From Sialis fuliginosa (Eukaryota; Arthropoda; Insecta; Megaloptera; Sialidae): a DNA stretch of 64,000 bases. Numbering within the stretch: position 1 is the first letter of the stretch; the number at the start of each line of letters is the position of its first letter. Below are positions 11,743 to 22,503 of this stretch, piece after piece. The translations under genes were made by a program, and so were the position numbers. The stretch covers positions 14,383,638-14,447,637 of the forward strand of contig OY540815.1 of assembly GCA_961205875.1 (NCBI GenBank), given 5' to 3'. The notes under the pieces were generated by a model. That model was not told the origin of the DNA and made no database searches. It saw nothing but the letters and a program-made list of their open reading frames with translations.

Positions 11743-12857
11743 TAAACATTCAACTTTATTAATATCAAGTTTATAAATATGTAGGTAAAAATATAATTAA
11801 TGTATGTATTATACTTATACTGTAAGCTCATGTAAATTTTTGTTACAAAGCCCCTTGATAAAAACACAAAACCCACCATTGATTAAAACTTAAACTGACC
11901 CGTACCATTTTCGTCAAAATACAATAATCACATTTACAACTGATTGAATCCATGATATTTTATTTTGATTGACAGCTATGATATTTATTATAATAAACAC
12001 TTTAATGTCTTTTTTTGATACATAAATAATAATTCTAAGAACAGGTGGTACGGTTAAAGAAATGACCACCATATGTTTTTGAGTTTTATTAATACGATAT
12101 TGAGTAATTAATAAAGAAGGTGGGATTAAACTAATAAGTAATAAATAAATAAAACATGTTATTAAAAAAAAAACATTCATACTTTTATTACACAAGTGTT
12201 TATTTATTTTAAGTAGGAGGTAATGGCAGGTTTCATTTTTTGTTGTTAATTTTAATTTTGTAATGATCATCGCCTTTAGTCAACATTTCTTAAGAATCGT
12301 TATTAAAACTATAATAAAAATATTATTAATCGAATAATTGCATTTCAATTACTTTTTCGCATTCGTTTTTTTTTTAAATATTTTTGTTAAAAATGTAGGT
12401 ATTAGTTAATTATTAAGATATATTTATGTACTTACTGCTCATATGTATTAACATTTTATTTTCTTTATATCTAACAAATTGGGGCCTAGAGGACCCCCCT
12501 GTATTTATACGCCTTTAAACTAAATGGATAATCTCCATTACTCATTAGTTTCCATTGTTCTAGCATCTGTTTTAAAATAATGGATACAAAAATACGTATC
12601 TGATATTAAATCTAACGGTGTTTATAATAACTTCATCTCCTTATGAATCATTTTCTTTAGCATAGAATTATCAAGCAGATTGCATTGTTTTCGATCACAA
12701 TGTAAATAATGATCGGCAATTGAGAAGAAGCTAAGAAAGGAGGATAATGCGTGGGGACCAAATAGCTAACTGAGAGCAGGACCGTACTAATTTTAGAAGG
12801 GCTAAACAGTAATAATTAAGAAATAGTGTTTGACACTTATTTTGTATTATGGACCAA
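11743..12857. other. AT-rich stretch, no supported gene
   Basis: Includes a minus-strand frame at 11914-12270 (118 codons) whose middle is strongly hydrophobic (ITCFIYLLLISLIPPSLLI) and could form membrane helices. I recognise no family, it has no convincing start context, and hydrophobic frames are common by chance in AT-rich DNA, so I do not call it. GGGGCCTAGAGGACCCCCC near 12481-12500 is an isolated GC-rich word. Confidence 0.4.
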
Positions 12858-13690
12858 TCTTTCCTAATATATATAAAGCTCAACTCTGTTTGTCTGTCTG
12901 TCCGTTAGTGCACTTATCACTCGAGAACTACTTGCCAGATTTACGTGTTCTTTTTTTTAGATAACAACCAACTAAGCAGTGACGAATAGTAAATCAAGTC
13001 GGAAAAAAATTTGCCGTCAGCGCGCTATTTTGCAATACGCCGTCTAAACCTTTCAATATTGAACAAAATAATGTATTAAAGAATTGTGTAGAATCAAAAT
13101 ATCTACAATAATGTCAGCGACACTATATGTCTAACTTTTATATTTAAGCCACAATGACTGCTTTTATGTTACAAAGAAAACATAAAATATTTGGGTTCTA
13201 TTTACATGGACTTATGACCTGCAAAACATTAATCCTTATCGAAATAAATGATTTCATCGTCATAAGTACCTACTTAACGCAGATATAATTTACCCTTTAC
13301 AGCATCCAATTTGGTCGTATAGTTTAGAAAATATCGAAATATACATACGGGAACATATTATTCGCGCGATGGCGACCCGTGTCACGGTGTGCGGTAAGGA
13401 GGGAGCGTGCCAAGTAGCCGCAGGGCAGAGGGAATGATCACAGGCCGGTATTCTTTTGATTGTCAATTGTTTATTTTGTTTCCAATAATTAACTTTTAAA
13501 TTTAAATAGAACAAAAATTATTTTTACTTTTTGTTCTGATTCGTTTTTGTTAGGTAGGTAATTTAAGTGTTGTTTAGTTTTTATTACAATAATAACTAAT
13601 CGTGTTTGTAGTTAATTCAACTATATATTTTTTAAATCCTATACAATAATTCCGTAGTCCACGCGAGCGAAGCCGCGCGAGCCCAGCTAG
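12858..13690 (+). mobile_element. Helitron-like non-autonomous element
   Basis: The left end begins TC after an A and runs TCTTTCCTAATATATATAAA, then CTCAACTCTGTTTGTCTGTCTG, a 5' pattern widespread in insect Helitron-type repeats. The right end is GC-rich (ACGCGAGCGAAGCCGCGCG, able to form a short CGCG stem) a few bases before CTAG, followed by T, matching the Helitron rule of a hairpin before CTRR and insertion between A and T. No Rep/helicase frame is present. The interior has a GC-rich patch at 13365-13450. The 5' boundary is less certain than the 3' one. Confidence 0.6.
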
Positions 13691-14043
13691 TTTTGAATAA
13701 AACCAAGCACATGTTTTATAAAAATTAATTAAATCTTCATTGGACGGGGGGGAAGACACGGCAATGACTGAAAATAAGAAAGGTAGAGAGACGTAAAGAT
13801 CTCCCGCGAATGTTATCCCCTTGCTTTGACTTACGCGTACCTAAATCAATTAAGAAAATCTAATAGTGCGGGCGCACCAAGCTCACTTAATTCTCAATTA
13901 CATTGTTTGCAGAAGTGAGTTCGACTTTATTTAACATGTACAGAATTGTATAAAGAAACGTGTATTATATCTATATGGTACAGCTTTTATTTTATCAATT
14001 TTATAGCCTGCCTTGTGTAAAATTGAATTTACATTTATTACGT
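13691..14043. other. Stretch without recognised features
   Basis: A mild GC rise at 13740-13890 includes a seven-G run and GTGCGGGCGCACC; otherwise AT-rich with no gene. Confidence 0.4.
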
Positions 14044-14260
14044 AAAAAAAACATCTGCCAAGTAAATGCACAGTGCTTCCTCGTGCTAAATTCACTAAAA
14101 AATAAATAAGATAAATTGCCTGGCATAGGTTAACCATTTAATTTTTATACAAATTTTACTAAAAAATCTTAGTTCGAATTTTTTCTTAAAACGCACCTGA
14201 ATATTTTTTCATATATTTTTAATTTTTTGACAATTTCAATCTAAATCTAAATTTATGCAA

Positions 14261-14360
14261 ATGTCAAAATGACATTTAAAACGTCTAAGTGACATTTAAA
14301 ACGCCAAAGTGACATTTAAAACGCCAAAATGACATTTAAAACGTCACAATGACACTTAAT
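14261..14360 (+). repeat. 20-bp minisatellite, five units
   Basis: Five consecutive units of the form CGTCAAAATGACATTTAAAA, each exactly 20 bp, with scattered substitutions. The same array with four units is in copy 5 (41770-41849), but it is missing from copies 2-4, where flanking repeat sequence runs straight past the site. The unit itself contains the near-palindrome TGTCAAAATGACA. Confidence 0.92.
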
Positions 14361-14704
14361 ATATCCAATCAAATATCAATTTAGAAAAACAAAACACGAA
14401 TTTTTAAAATTAATTTAGATAAATCTTTGTAAGGGAATATTTTACAACAAACGTAGTAGACCCATATTATAGGAAATTTAATTCTCTACAAAAAATATTC
14501 TATAAAATTTTCTCGTAACATGTGTCGTTCTTGAGATATCTTGAAAAAAGAAATATTTTGGGGTGTCACCCCTCCCCCTTACACACGATTTTGATGATTT
14601 TGAAATGGGACCGTCCTCAAACCAAACCCAACCATCCGACCAAGTTTCAATAATATCGGTTCAGTGGTTCATGAGTTATGCGTGTGACAAGGATTCAGGG
14701 GACA

Positions 14705-14772
14705 GACGGACGGACGGACGGACGGACGGACGGACGGACGGACGGACGGACGGACGGACAGACAGACAGACA
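14705..14772 (+). repeat. (GACG)13-(GACA)4 microsatellite
   Basis: Thirteen uninterrupted GACG units (14705-14756) followed by four GACA units. At the matching place copy 5 has only about three GACG units, and copies 2-4 have short CAGA/CACA tracts, so the expansion is specific to this copy. Confidence 0.95.
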
Positions 14773-15283
14773 CGGAACGAAAAGTGTTTGTCTTGACGTG
14801 AAACGGATAAATAAATTTAAAATTTTGAAATTGGAGAACTTTTTTTTTGTCTCAATCTGAAACGATCACATAGCTTCTCGTATCTTCGATATTGCGAGGA
14901 AGCAAAATTAAGTGTTGAGCGTAATTTTATTAAATCCCCTTGTTAATAAACACTCTCTAAAAGTATCGCAGTTATTTTATTAAACAGAGATATGTAATGT
15001 ATTGTTTTTTTAATTGTTCGTTGCATCTATTATGTATAGCGGCTAAAGCAGTATTTAAATTTAAGTCGTTTTTTTATCCTTTGAAAATTTTACATGAGAT
15101 TTTCTATAACTCTTTTTTTAATGACTTCAGATTTATGATATAATACGATAAAATAATATAAAAATACAAAATTAGACGCATTAATTATTTTACCTTCGGA
15201 ATATTCTACTTAACCTTAATTTTATTGTATACTATGTGTAAAAAAAATAACAGAATACTATACTATAACTACGTGTAGACTGA

Positions 15284-16201
15284 TGTCCGGTAGTATAAAA
15301 GAAATAACTCAATTTGTTAGCTTACAAGCACATTCAAATAGGGTATCAAATTTATATGGCAGTTCCCTTGAAGATCTTAGAGTGTTTAATAATTCCGCCC
15401 ACGCGTGGTAAGTAAACACCAGTTATTAAAACAGTGGTGATATACAGGATGTCCCAAATTTAATATAACAAATAGAAAAAACTTTAAATCCAAAAGTTGT
15501 CAGGAGTCAGGATAAAGAAGCAGCAAATTTTTAAAATAGTTACATTTATACAGAATGTCTCATAAGTTACAAATCAAAATTATATATTTTTTTAATACAA
15601 AGTATATATTTTTAATTAATAATTTAAAATCATTAATTTTTCTGCGGGCATTTTGATATAAACATGTGTGGGATTATACTGAGCGGTTTAGAAATTATGA
15701 CCATTTTAATAAGAAAATTGGAATATTTTCAACACCTTGTTCTCTGTTAAAAGTAGTTTTGGTATATGATTTATTATTGTGATATTACATCAAACATTTA
15801 CAAAATTGAATTCTTTGTACAGGATGTATCGAAACTCTGAACATAATTTTTTTCAAAATTTTCAGATGCAGCAGCCCGTATATTTACACATTTTCGAATT
15901 CCCTATTCAATTCTAAACACATTTTATAAACTATGTTCTATACCTAAATCCAGCCGTTAAAGAGTTATTTGAAGATTTTAAAATTTTTTAACATATTTTA
16001 TAAAAAATCAATTAAACTAATAGAATTGTTTTCTTCCATTCGTTATAAAAAAAATGAAATATTGAACTTTGACACAGTGTTGTGGCATCCTGTATATAAA
16101 AATAGTGTTAATATTGTAAGTTCCAATTGCAATTCCAAAACAAATCCATCATAGAATTAATATTCCGTTGAATTTTGTTAGCTTCTTTATAATACTGGAC
16201 A
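15284..16201. mobile_element. TGTCCGG miniature element A, interrupted
   Basis: Terminal inverted repeats TGTCCGGTAGTATAAAAG and, at the right end, CTTTATAATACTGGACA. Flanking 3-mers are TGA (left) and TAA (right), one transition away from the TNA duplication seen exactly at elements B and C. Without the nested insertion at 15445-16092 it is about 266 bp, close to element C (258 bp), and the interior blocks TTGTTAGCTTACAAGCACATT and AAAACAGTGGTGATATA align with C. Confidence 0.85.
15445..16092. mobile_element. 648-bp CAGGATG element nested in element A
   Basis: Ends CAGGATGTCCC and GGCATCCTG, flanked by TATA at 15441-15444 and 16093-16096. It interrupts element A: sister element C reads GATATAATAAAA across the corresponding place, so the insertion site and its duplication can be seen. 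Copies of the end-like word recur inside (TACAGAATGTCT near 15549, TACAGGATGTATC near 15819), a subterminal repeat arrangement. The frame at 15969-16154 lies inside and is not a recognised protein. Confidence 0.82.
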
Positions 16202-16204
16202 TAA

Positions 16205-17259
16205 TAATGGAATAGAAAAAATAAATAGGTAAATATATCTACTTACATACTGGATAATTAAAATGATTACCTGAAACAATAAAATAGGGTATTATTAAAA
16301 TATATATTGAACAAAAAGATACACTTTATTACCAATAAAATTAATAACTAAACTACAATGTACAATTCTTAGTAAGTATATACTAGTTAGGTACATATTA
16401 TACAATTATTGAAAGTTTTTTCCGACGTTTCGTCAATCTCGTAGTAGTTTTCTACAATTCACAAAATCATTGTTACTATTACTAGAACTTTTTTTGGAAA
16501 ACTATTGAGGATAGAACGTAAAAGGATTTAAAAAACTAGAAAACAATAAATTGTACAAATACAATATAACTCACCAATCTGTTCAGTTCAGTTTTCAAGT
16601 GCTGTATAAACATCACAAATGAGCATATAATATTTGATGACATGTTTTTACTATAAATATTGGACTGGGATCAATAAATAAACATTCATTTTTTCGAGTT
16701 CTGAACAGGTTCTAGGTAAACTTTATTATCTTTAATTGAAATCTATATTTTTAATATACAATCGTCGTAGATTGAATTCATTAAATTATTAAATGTAAGA
16801 GAAATCGATAATTTAACAATAATGTTAAAAATAAGTTTAAGGTAAATTATGTATAAATATGTTTTAATATTACATAACTTTAATATTTAAATGGGTAAAA
16901 CATTGTAATTGATATTTAAAAGTAAGAACAAATTCACATTCATTGTTGAATAGCAATCCAATGTCATTTCAGAAAAAAAAGAATGTACCTATGTGCAGTT
17001 CATATATTCATATTGCACTTCATATTTGAGCTATTTAGAGGCCAAAACTACTAACAATAAATCGATTTACTGATTTTGATATTAAATTTTTAAGAAAAAT
17101 ATCAAATAAGTATGCTCAATGTTTCGGTTTCAATTATTTACTAATAAATTGAAAAAACATTTTTACATCTTACTGAGTTAGTTATTTTGACTTTTTCACC
17201 TCACCTATAAATACCTGGATAGAAAAATAACAAAAAAAATAAACAAAAACCTCCCGTAG
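16205..17259. other. AT-rich stretch, nothing recognised
   Basis: No gene or clear repeat. TTTTTTCCGACGTTTCGTC near 16418-16436 is a word found in many insect repeats but is isolated here. Confidence 0.45.
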
Positions 17260-17560
17260 AATCACGACGAGGTTGGCGATTGCCCCCACCCTTATACTTT
17301 ATATGGGCCGGCCCATTACTTTTTGCCTGGGCCGCTATTGGAGCTCGTATCCGACTCTGGTTCTATAAGTTTACATTATTTTGTTTTCACAAATAGAAAC
17401 GAAGTAAGAAGAAATCTGAGCAGAATAGGTGACCTGCTTATGATTCGATGTACAGGGCCCGGCATAAGTCAATTAACGCTGCCGGAAAACAAAAATTTCG
17501 GTTACTGTGGTTATTTCGCCATGGCAGCAGAGCCGGCCTTAGCAAGTTAAAAAATCACCG
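17260..17560. mobile_element. GC-rich patch of decayed hAT-like ends
   Basis: Contains the perfect 14-bp palindrome ATGGGCCGGCCCAT (17303-17316), a minus-strand sequence GGGTGGGGGCAATCGCC, and CAGAGCCGGCCTTAGC at 17528 on the plus strand. These words resemble the ends of a group of animal hAT elements (CAG.GCCGGCCTTA, then a G-rich block). Similar ends appear at 27111 (+) and 35724 (-). The plus frame at 17323-17550 (75 codons) spans it; I recognise no protein. Confidence 0.35.
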
Positions 17561-17577
17561 AAAATGTCAATAAAAAT

Positions 17578-17790
17578 TGATGAATTAACAAAAAAGTTGA
17601 ATAGTTAATATCTCAGCTTGGCGCGATACTACAGATTCCAACTTTTTTTTAAATATAGCTTAAATCATTAACTTTAAGACTATAAAATGCCCTAAGACCG
17701 TCGAGACCTCCTTCCCCTATTATGAACAAATTAAAATTGATAAATTAACAAAAAAATTGAATAATTAATATCTCAGCTTGGCGCGATACT
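17578..17790 (-). repeat. 160-bp tandem repeat, locus 1
   Basis: The block AATTAACAAAAAAGTTGAAT..TTAATATCTCAGCTTGGCGCGATACT occurs at 17583-17630 and again at 17743-17790, a spacing of 160 bp. The related locus at 41525-41769 carries the same sequence in the opposite orientation with a 171-bp spacing. A satellite monomer present as short arrays at two places is the simplest view. Confidence 0.8.
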
Positions 17791-17792
17791 AG

Positions 17793-18042
17793 GATGAATA
17801 AACCCCTATTCACTTATGGTGTTTCTGCCCTGCCTTAATGGACAGAAGACTGAGATATCTGGGAAACTATTTTGTTGAACCGGGAGAAATTGCTATGTTC
17901 CCAATGACAACTCTTGTGAACTTTATTAAAGTTAAAAGCAATAGAGTAAGGCAAAACGTCGGAAGTAGTACAATGGGCCTATGGCCTACGTGCTTGTGAG
18001 AGCCAGAGCGATCGCCTCTGTCAAAATAAATAAATAAACTTT
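17793..18042 (+). repeat. Dispersed repeat Y, copy 1, with A-rich tail
   Basis: Shares with 23560-23735, in order, CTATTCACTT, GGGA(A/G)ACTATTTTGTTGAA, and a block ATGACA.CTCT.GT.AACTT.ATTAAAGT. It ends in CTGTCAAAATAAATAAATAAA, an A-rich simple tail, which would suit the 3' end of a LINE or SINE. No tRNA-like promoter boxes seen. Superfamily not assigned. Confidence 0.6.
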
Positions 18043-18189
18043 AAAATATAAATGATTTTTAACAAACATGAGTTAGCTGATAATATCAGCTAAAAAACAA
18101 CTACAGATATAAGTTACTGTTAACTCGAACTTTTTCATGTTCTTAAGGAAAAATAGCAAGAAACGTAGCACATACAATATTCTCGACCC

Positions 18190-18375
18190 AGTTAGTTAGG
18201 AAACGTTAAGAATATCGATGCGATGTATAAACAGAGTTACGTAAAATGCGACAGCACCAGTGTATGCAGTATGTGCATACCGATCGGGCTGTGAATTGGC
18301 GGTAAAGCCAAGGTTACACGGATGTGGTAGAAGCATTCGACCTAAGACACGAACGCTTGCTGCAGAATATGCATG
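18190..18375. promoter_or_regulatory. GC-rich island
   Basis: Moderately CpG-rich block with GTATGCAGTATGTGCATACCG and ATTGGCGGTAAAGCCAAGG. The minus frame at 18196-18387 crosses it but I recognise nothing in it. Candidate non-coding element by composition only. Confidence 0.2.
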
Positions 18376-20753
18376 CAGGTGAATCATGCGGAATATACAA
18401 TATTTAACTCCATGCCTACCGATGGCAATTAATTTTTATTAACAGCGAAACTATTATCGAACTATCGACTAATTTCTAGTGTTGATTTTAATGTTATTAG
18501 TAAAAGAAAGACATTACTTTGTGAGTAAAACTAAATCGGAAGTTATTATAAAATGACAAATATATTTTTCACTAAATCAACACAAGACAAAACGTACAAT
18601 ATTTTAAATTATTTAGTCGTCCGTAATTCATAAATAAATTATACTAATAATTAGTTTTTAAATGTCCACCATTTTGACATCTATTGGCCGATTGTCATCT
18701 AATCACGCTGTAAGACAGTTAAATGTATATAGATTAATAATCGGAAATGGTAGTAATCAAATATCAACACATATTTTTTAATCCAGTACATTTAATTAAA
18801 CATTTGCCATTACTGTGGTCCTTGCCAAGACTGCTGCAACTACCTTATTTGCATCGTATTTAAATGAAATCGCGGGTATTCAGACTACTAGATTAAAGAT
18901 TAAGAAACGCTGATATAGACCATATACAAACAATGATGTATTGATAGTCATGTCTATCTCAAAAAAACTCTATAGTTTCGAATTCTCCAAATATACCTAC
19001 TACCGATGATTAAAATAAAAGTTACCTGAAATTTAATCAGTTGAAATTTATAAAGTAATTCAACATTTGGGTACACAAATAATTGTTTTATCGAAGTCAA
19101 TACTTTACTTTGTTATCGATACTAATCGATAGTATATAATCCTTGTAATTTTTACATTTTTCTACAGAGACTAATTATTTTCAATAAATAAATTCTTAAA
19201 CTAAAACTAAATTATAGCGTTCGGTTTCAATGGCGTTCAAGCATTCTTTCTGATAATAAAATGATAAAAAACTACAATAATTTATATTATTATTGACATT
19301 CATCTGCCCACACAAACGATAGGTACCTCGAACTGAAGTTTTAGGTCTGAAAATACATAGAACAATTTGCAACTAAATTACTAATATCATTCACTACCGG
19401 GCCAAAACACAACGCACACGGCCTCTATGATTAAAATGTATTCGCAGCGTTACCTTTACATAGGCTTTTGGTGTCACTAACTTATTTGATTTATATAACA
19501 CATTATGTATACGGTATAAACTATTTGTCTTTTGTAAAGTCAATGGAATTTAATTAAACTATACATACTGCGTTGTTTTTATCTCATTTTTAGATGAAAT
19601 GAATAAATTGAAATATCGTTAGCTTGTTTTTGGAAAACATAGTATAAATGATTAAATGCACCTACTATGTAGATACTATGAAATAATAAGTATGCATGAA
19701 AAAATCGAACAGAATTATCTCCGGGAGTATAAAGAATTTGCACGCATAGAGTTTTTTAGCCTATTTTTTGGACCTCGCTAGCGACCTGGGGAAGAAATAT
19801 AAAAATATGTTACAGGTACCAAATTACTCGTCATTGAAAACCAATGTGAGTATCGTTTTTCGTTTTTTGAGAATTTCAAAAAATTACTCCTATTCAATTA
19901 TAATACCGGACATTAAAAGTTTTGACGTTCGCTTAATAATCTACGCCCTACAATCAAACTTTAATTTTAATTTAACCATTTTTTCGATATAACGAATCAT
20001 TTTCAATGTAAAAAAATCTTGTAGTGACGACAGTAATTTATTATTATTATTGTAATCCACAATTTCTGTTAAAAGTTGTTTATTATAAATAAAAATTATA
20101 AAAACAATTTTCTTCCATTTTAACACTTAAAAAATGAGCAGCCGCTAACAATCAAACTATATCTTTTTATGCAATGATATTTTTTTAAGAATTGTTAATA
20201 TCGAATGTAATTACAGTAATTAGATACTTCATTAATATTATATTATTAACATTTTTTATACTTCTATTATATACGCCAACTATATATATTTTTATTATTA
20301 TGTCAACAATGTCAATAATAATTTCGAGCTCAACATTCCCCAACCTTTCTTGAATATAAATCGATAGTTTGATCAGATTATAAAAATTACCAACGAAAAA
20401 ACGTTCCATTTTTAGTGGTAGCAACAAACTCCTCCTTTTTGTTAAATCTTCATTGGCAATACTACCTGAGCACCTTCCATTTTGTGCAAACTGAAACACC
20501 CACATCCCGATATTGACCTTGAAATTGCATCTTGAACCTGATGACGTATGCTCAGTCATCACAAAACATGGCAAACGATGCAAAACATCGATGGCCGGAA
20601 GAATACAATAATGATTCTTTGATTTCTGGGTAAATCATATGAAAATGATATGCAAAATGTTATAATTTCAACCATATGCAGAATATTTGTATTTTTATAT
20701 TTTTAGAAGACCCATGTTTTGTGTTAAAAGATAAATATAAGGTAGAATACTGG
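18376..20753. other. Long AT-rich stretch, no supported gene
   Basis: A solo TGTCCGG-family end may lie at about 19890-19911 (TATAATACCGGACATTA). TATCGATACTAATCGATA near 19114 contains a DREF-type TATCGATA word. The minus frame 20185-20583 (132 codons) starts with a less AT-biased section and contains CAGGTAGT, which could act as a splice donor, but matches no family I know, so I do not call a gene. Confidence 0.4.
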
Positions 20754-20761
20754 ATATTATC

Positions 20762-21101
20762 TAGGGTTGCCAGGTCTGCTTCTAAAAAATAGCGGTCAAG
20801 CGGGGGGGGGGATAAGTATTAAAAAATAAAAAACATTTTTTAAAATTTAATTAGAACACAGCAAAATAGTATTTACATAAAAACAATCATTAACTTTTAT
20901 GTTTATAATGCTTCAACGAAATCTTTGGTTTGACAAATTCGCGCTCTACATTATGTAGATTCTTCTATCCTTATTCTCTTCGACTGTACAGCTTTAGATT
21001 ACTTACCATTTCATCATAAAGCTTTTGAATAAAAAAAAATAGTGAACATAATGTGAAAAAGGCGGACTGTCCGCTCAAATAGTGGACACCTGGTAACCTT
21101 A
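20762..21101. mobile_element. hAT miniature element, 340 bp
   Basis: Terminal inverted repeats TAGGGTTGCCAGGT and, at the right, ACCTGGTAACCTTA. Both sides carry the exact 8-bp duplication ATATTATC (20754-20761 and 21102-21109). An 8-bp duplication plus these ends point to the hAT superfamily. The interior has no transposase. A 10-G run sits near the left end (about 20802-20811). The element at 25631-25864 has related ends. Confidence 0.9.
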
Positions 21102-21109
21102 ATATTATC

Positions 21110-22235
21110 TACCAATTACCCCTTTGATTAATTAGATATTATGTTTATTAATTACCATCAAAGATAATTTCAATTATGGGTTAAACGACAATTTCAAAAA
21201 TAAATAAATAAAATTAGTACATGCAGTAATCATGCTGAATACATTATATTGAGAACCAACCTCAAACATGCAATTCAGATAATGTTTCGTTATAACAAAC
21301 ACATAATATAATAATAATACATCATATTTTATACCTACATATAAATATAATTAAAATTTAATATAACACACCAAAAGTTTGGCTTGAGCCAGGCCTGGTA
21401 AAAAATACTATTAGATAAATTATTAAAAATGTATTTATCAAAAAGGATATGAGTAATTAATTATAAAAATAAATATTGCATTTTGCATACGCATAATCGA
21501 GATTAAATTAAATATTAACAACAAAAGTATATAAATATAATAGAAAGAGTATTGTATTTTGCTAAAACGTTGTCAATAATAATTATTATAAATTTAAACG
21601 ACCTTCCTAGCCAATTTACTAAACTAAAGTGTACCAGATAATACCGATAACGATCACTAATTCTATTAACAAATACTTTATACCTGCATTATATACTATT
21701 TAAGCACCTGTCATTTAATTTTCATGATAAATACAAAATACAATTTGAACGGAAATTCGTCAACTATGCACCTCTAATAAATTGCTAATCAATGTAAATA
21801 CTACAAGAACACTCTAAACAATGATGCATATTGCAATATATATACACAAACGTCAACCCTCTCTGTCCCACTACTGACATGCCATGCGTTATTCCACGTT
21901 GTTTTTACGCATGCGTGTTTCAACAGACATTCGACAAACATTGACTGAAAAGAGAAAATCCGCATGACATTTCAAACATTTTAGACTTCATCTCGCATTT
22001 ATTTGATAATGTCATTTCACATGTAACTGGAATTCAGTGTAATTCAACTATTCGAATGACATATTCAATAAATACAAGTAATTACAATCTAGAAAACACA
22101 ATACAAACACCGAACATCTAACCTAAATTACCTTGTGATTAGTATGTTGACATCCATAAAACAATACAAACACGGTAATATCACATAAGTTGCTTACATT
22201 TATAGGATACACTTAACAATGCACATAAAATCACA
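21110..22235. other. AT-rich stretch, nothing recognised
   Basis: No gene, RNA or repeat boundary found. A slight GC rise at 21855-21990 has ACGCATGCGTG and CGCATGACA words. Confidence 0.5.
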
Positions 22236-22422
22236 AAATTAAAACAAAACTGTATAAAGCGTTGGAAGCAGGTAGCAGGCTGGAGCGAGAAGAAGCGACT
22301 TTGGGACAACGACAATGCACGGGTTATAGCAGTTAGCAGCTGACAGCGATTGTGTTTCTCATATCATGCGCGAGGGTGGGGCGCGAGCGCTCGCAGCGCA
22401 GTTCACGCGAACCGCGGGAATT
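22236..22422 (+). promoter_or_regulatory. CpG-rich island, best promoter candidate in the window
   Basis: This is among the most CpG-dense segments here. It includes GCGAGCGCTCGC (a perfect 12-bp palindrome near 22383), GGTGGGGCGCG, GCAGCTGACAG (an E-box) and GCGCAGTTCACGCG, whose GCAGTTC resembles an arthropod initiator. The change from about 30% GC to strongly GC-rich is abrupt at both sides. A small open frame with A at -3 starts right at its downstream edge (22423). A promoter or first exon is possible; the evidence is composition and position only, with no recognised downstream gene. Confidence 0.35.
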
Positions 22423-22503
22423 ATGAGCGCCAAATTTAAATATATTTTATTCATTGTGATTATTTTGTTACAAAGTTTATTCATTTTAAAATATAAATGT
22501 TAA
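22423..22503 (+). CDS. Possible 26-codon small membrane peptide ORF (doubtful)
   Basis: The ATG follows AATT (A at -3, acceptable for an animal start) at the edge of the CpG-rich island and the frame closes with TAA. The peptide begins MSAKFKYILFIVIILLQSLF and ends LKYKC: basic N-terminal residues followed by an uninterrupted hydrophobic helix, as in a signal peptide or a single-pass micropeptide. It could also be the start of a longer product if a donor site inside (several GT) is used. AT-rich DNA produces hydrophobic short frames by chance, so the only support beyond sequence is its placement just after the island. No family recognised. Confidence 0.18.
   Translation: MSAKFKYILFIVIILLQSLFILKYKC

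Larger units (their letters stand above)
14044..14904 (+). mobile_element. GCTTCCTCG repeat family, copy 1 (longest)
   Basis: One of five copies (others 23906-24475, 36556-37189, 40231-40908, 41770-42359). The left end begins with an A-run and ACATCTGCCAAGTAAATGC; TGCTTCCTCG follows at 14074. The right end is GCGAGGAAGCA, so GCTTCCTCG occurs inverted near both ends, about 30 bp inside on the left. Shared interior blocks include TTTTGGGGTGTCACCCCTCC, ACACGATTTTGATGATTTTG, ATATCGGTTCAGTGGTTCAT and GGAACGAAAAGTGTTTGTCT. This copy also holds a 20-bp minisatellite and a GACG microsatellite. The interior resembles the 'accaagtttcat...cggttcagtggttcatgagtt...gacagacaga' style of many insect repeats, but I cannot name the family. 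No transposase frame; the frame 14563-14796 is just the microsatellite read through. Confidence 0.85.

Noticed and set aside
11914-12270. 118-codon minus frame with hydrophobic middle, receptor-like at a glance
   Set aside because: Hydrophobic Ile/Leu/Phe runs are expected in AT-rich DNA; no diagnostic receptor motif, no splice support.
14563-14796. Open frames with RTDG repeats (also 42042-42251)
   Set aside because: They are the GACG/GACA microsatellite and flanking repeat read through, present in several element copies.
14074-14904. Treating GCTTCCTCG as the true terminal inverted repeat of the five-copy family
   Set aside because: Shared sequence extends about 30 bp further out on the left (ACATCTGCCAAGTAAATGC) in at least four copies, so the left motif is internal.
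20185-20583. 132-codon minus frame with an internal CAGGTAGT donor-like site
   Set aside because: No family recognised, second half is AT-rich noise, and no acceptor/exon partner could be identified.
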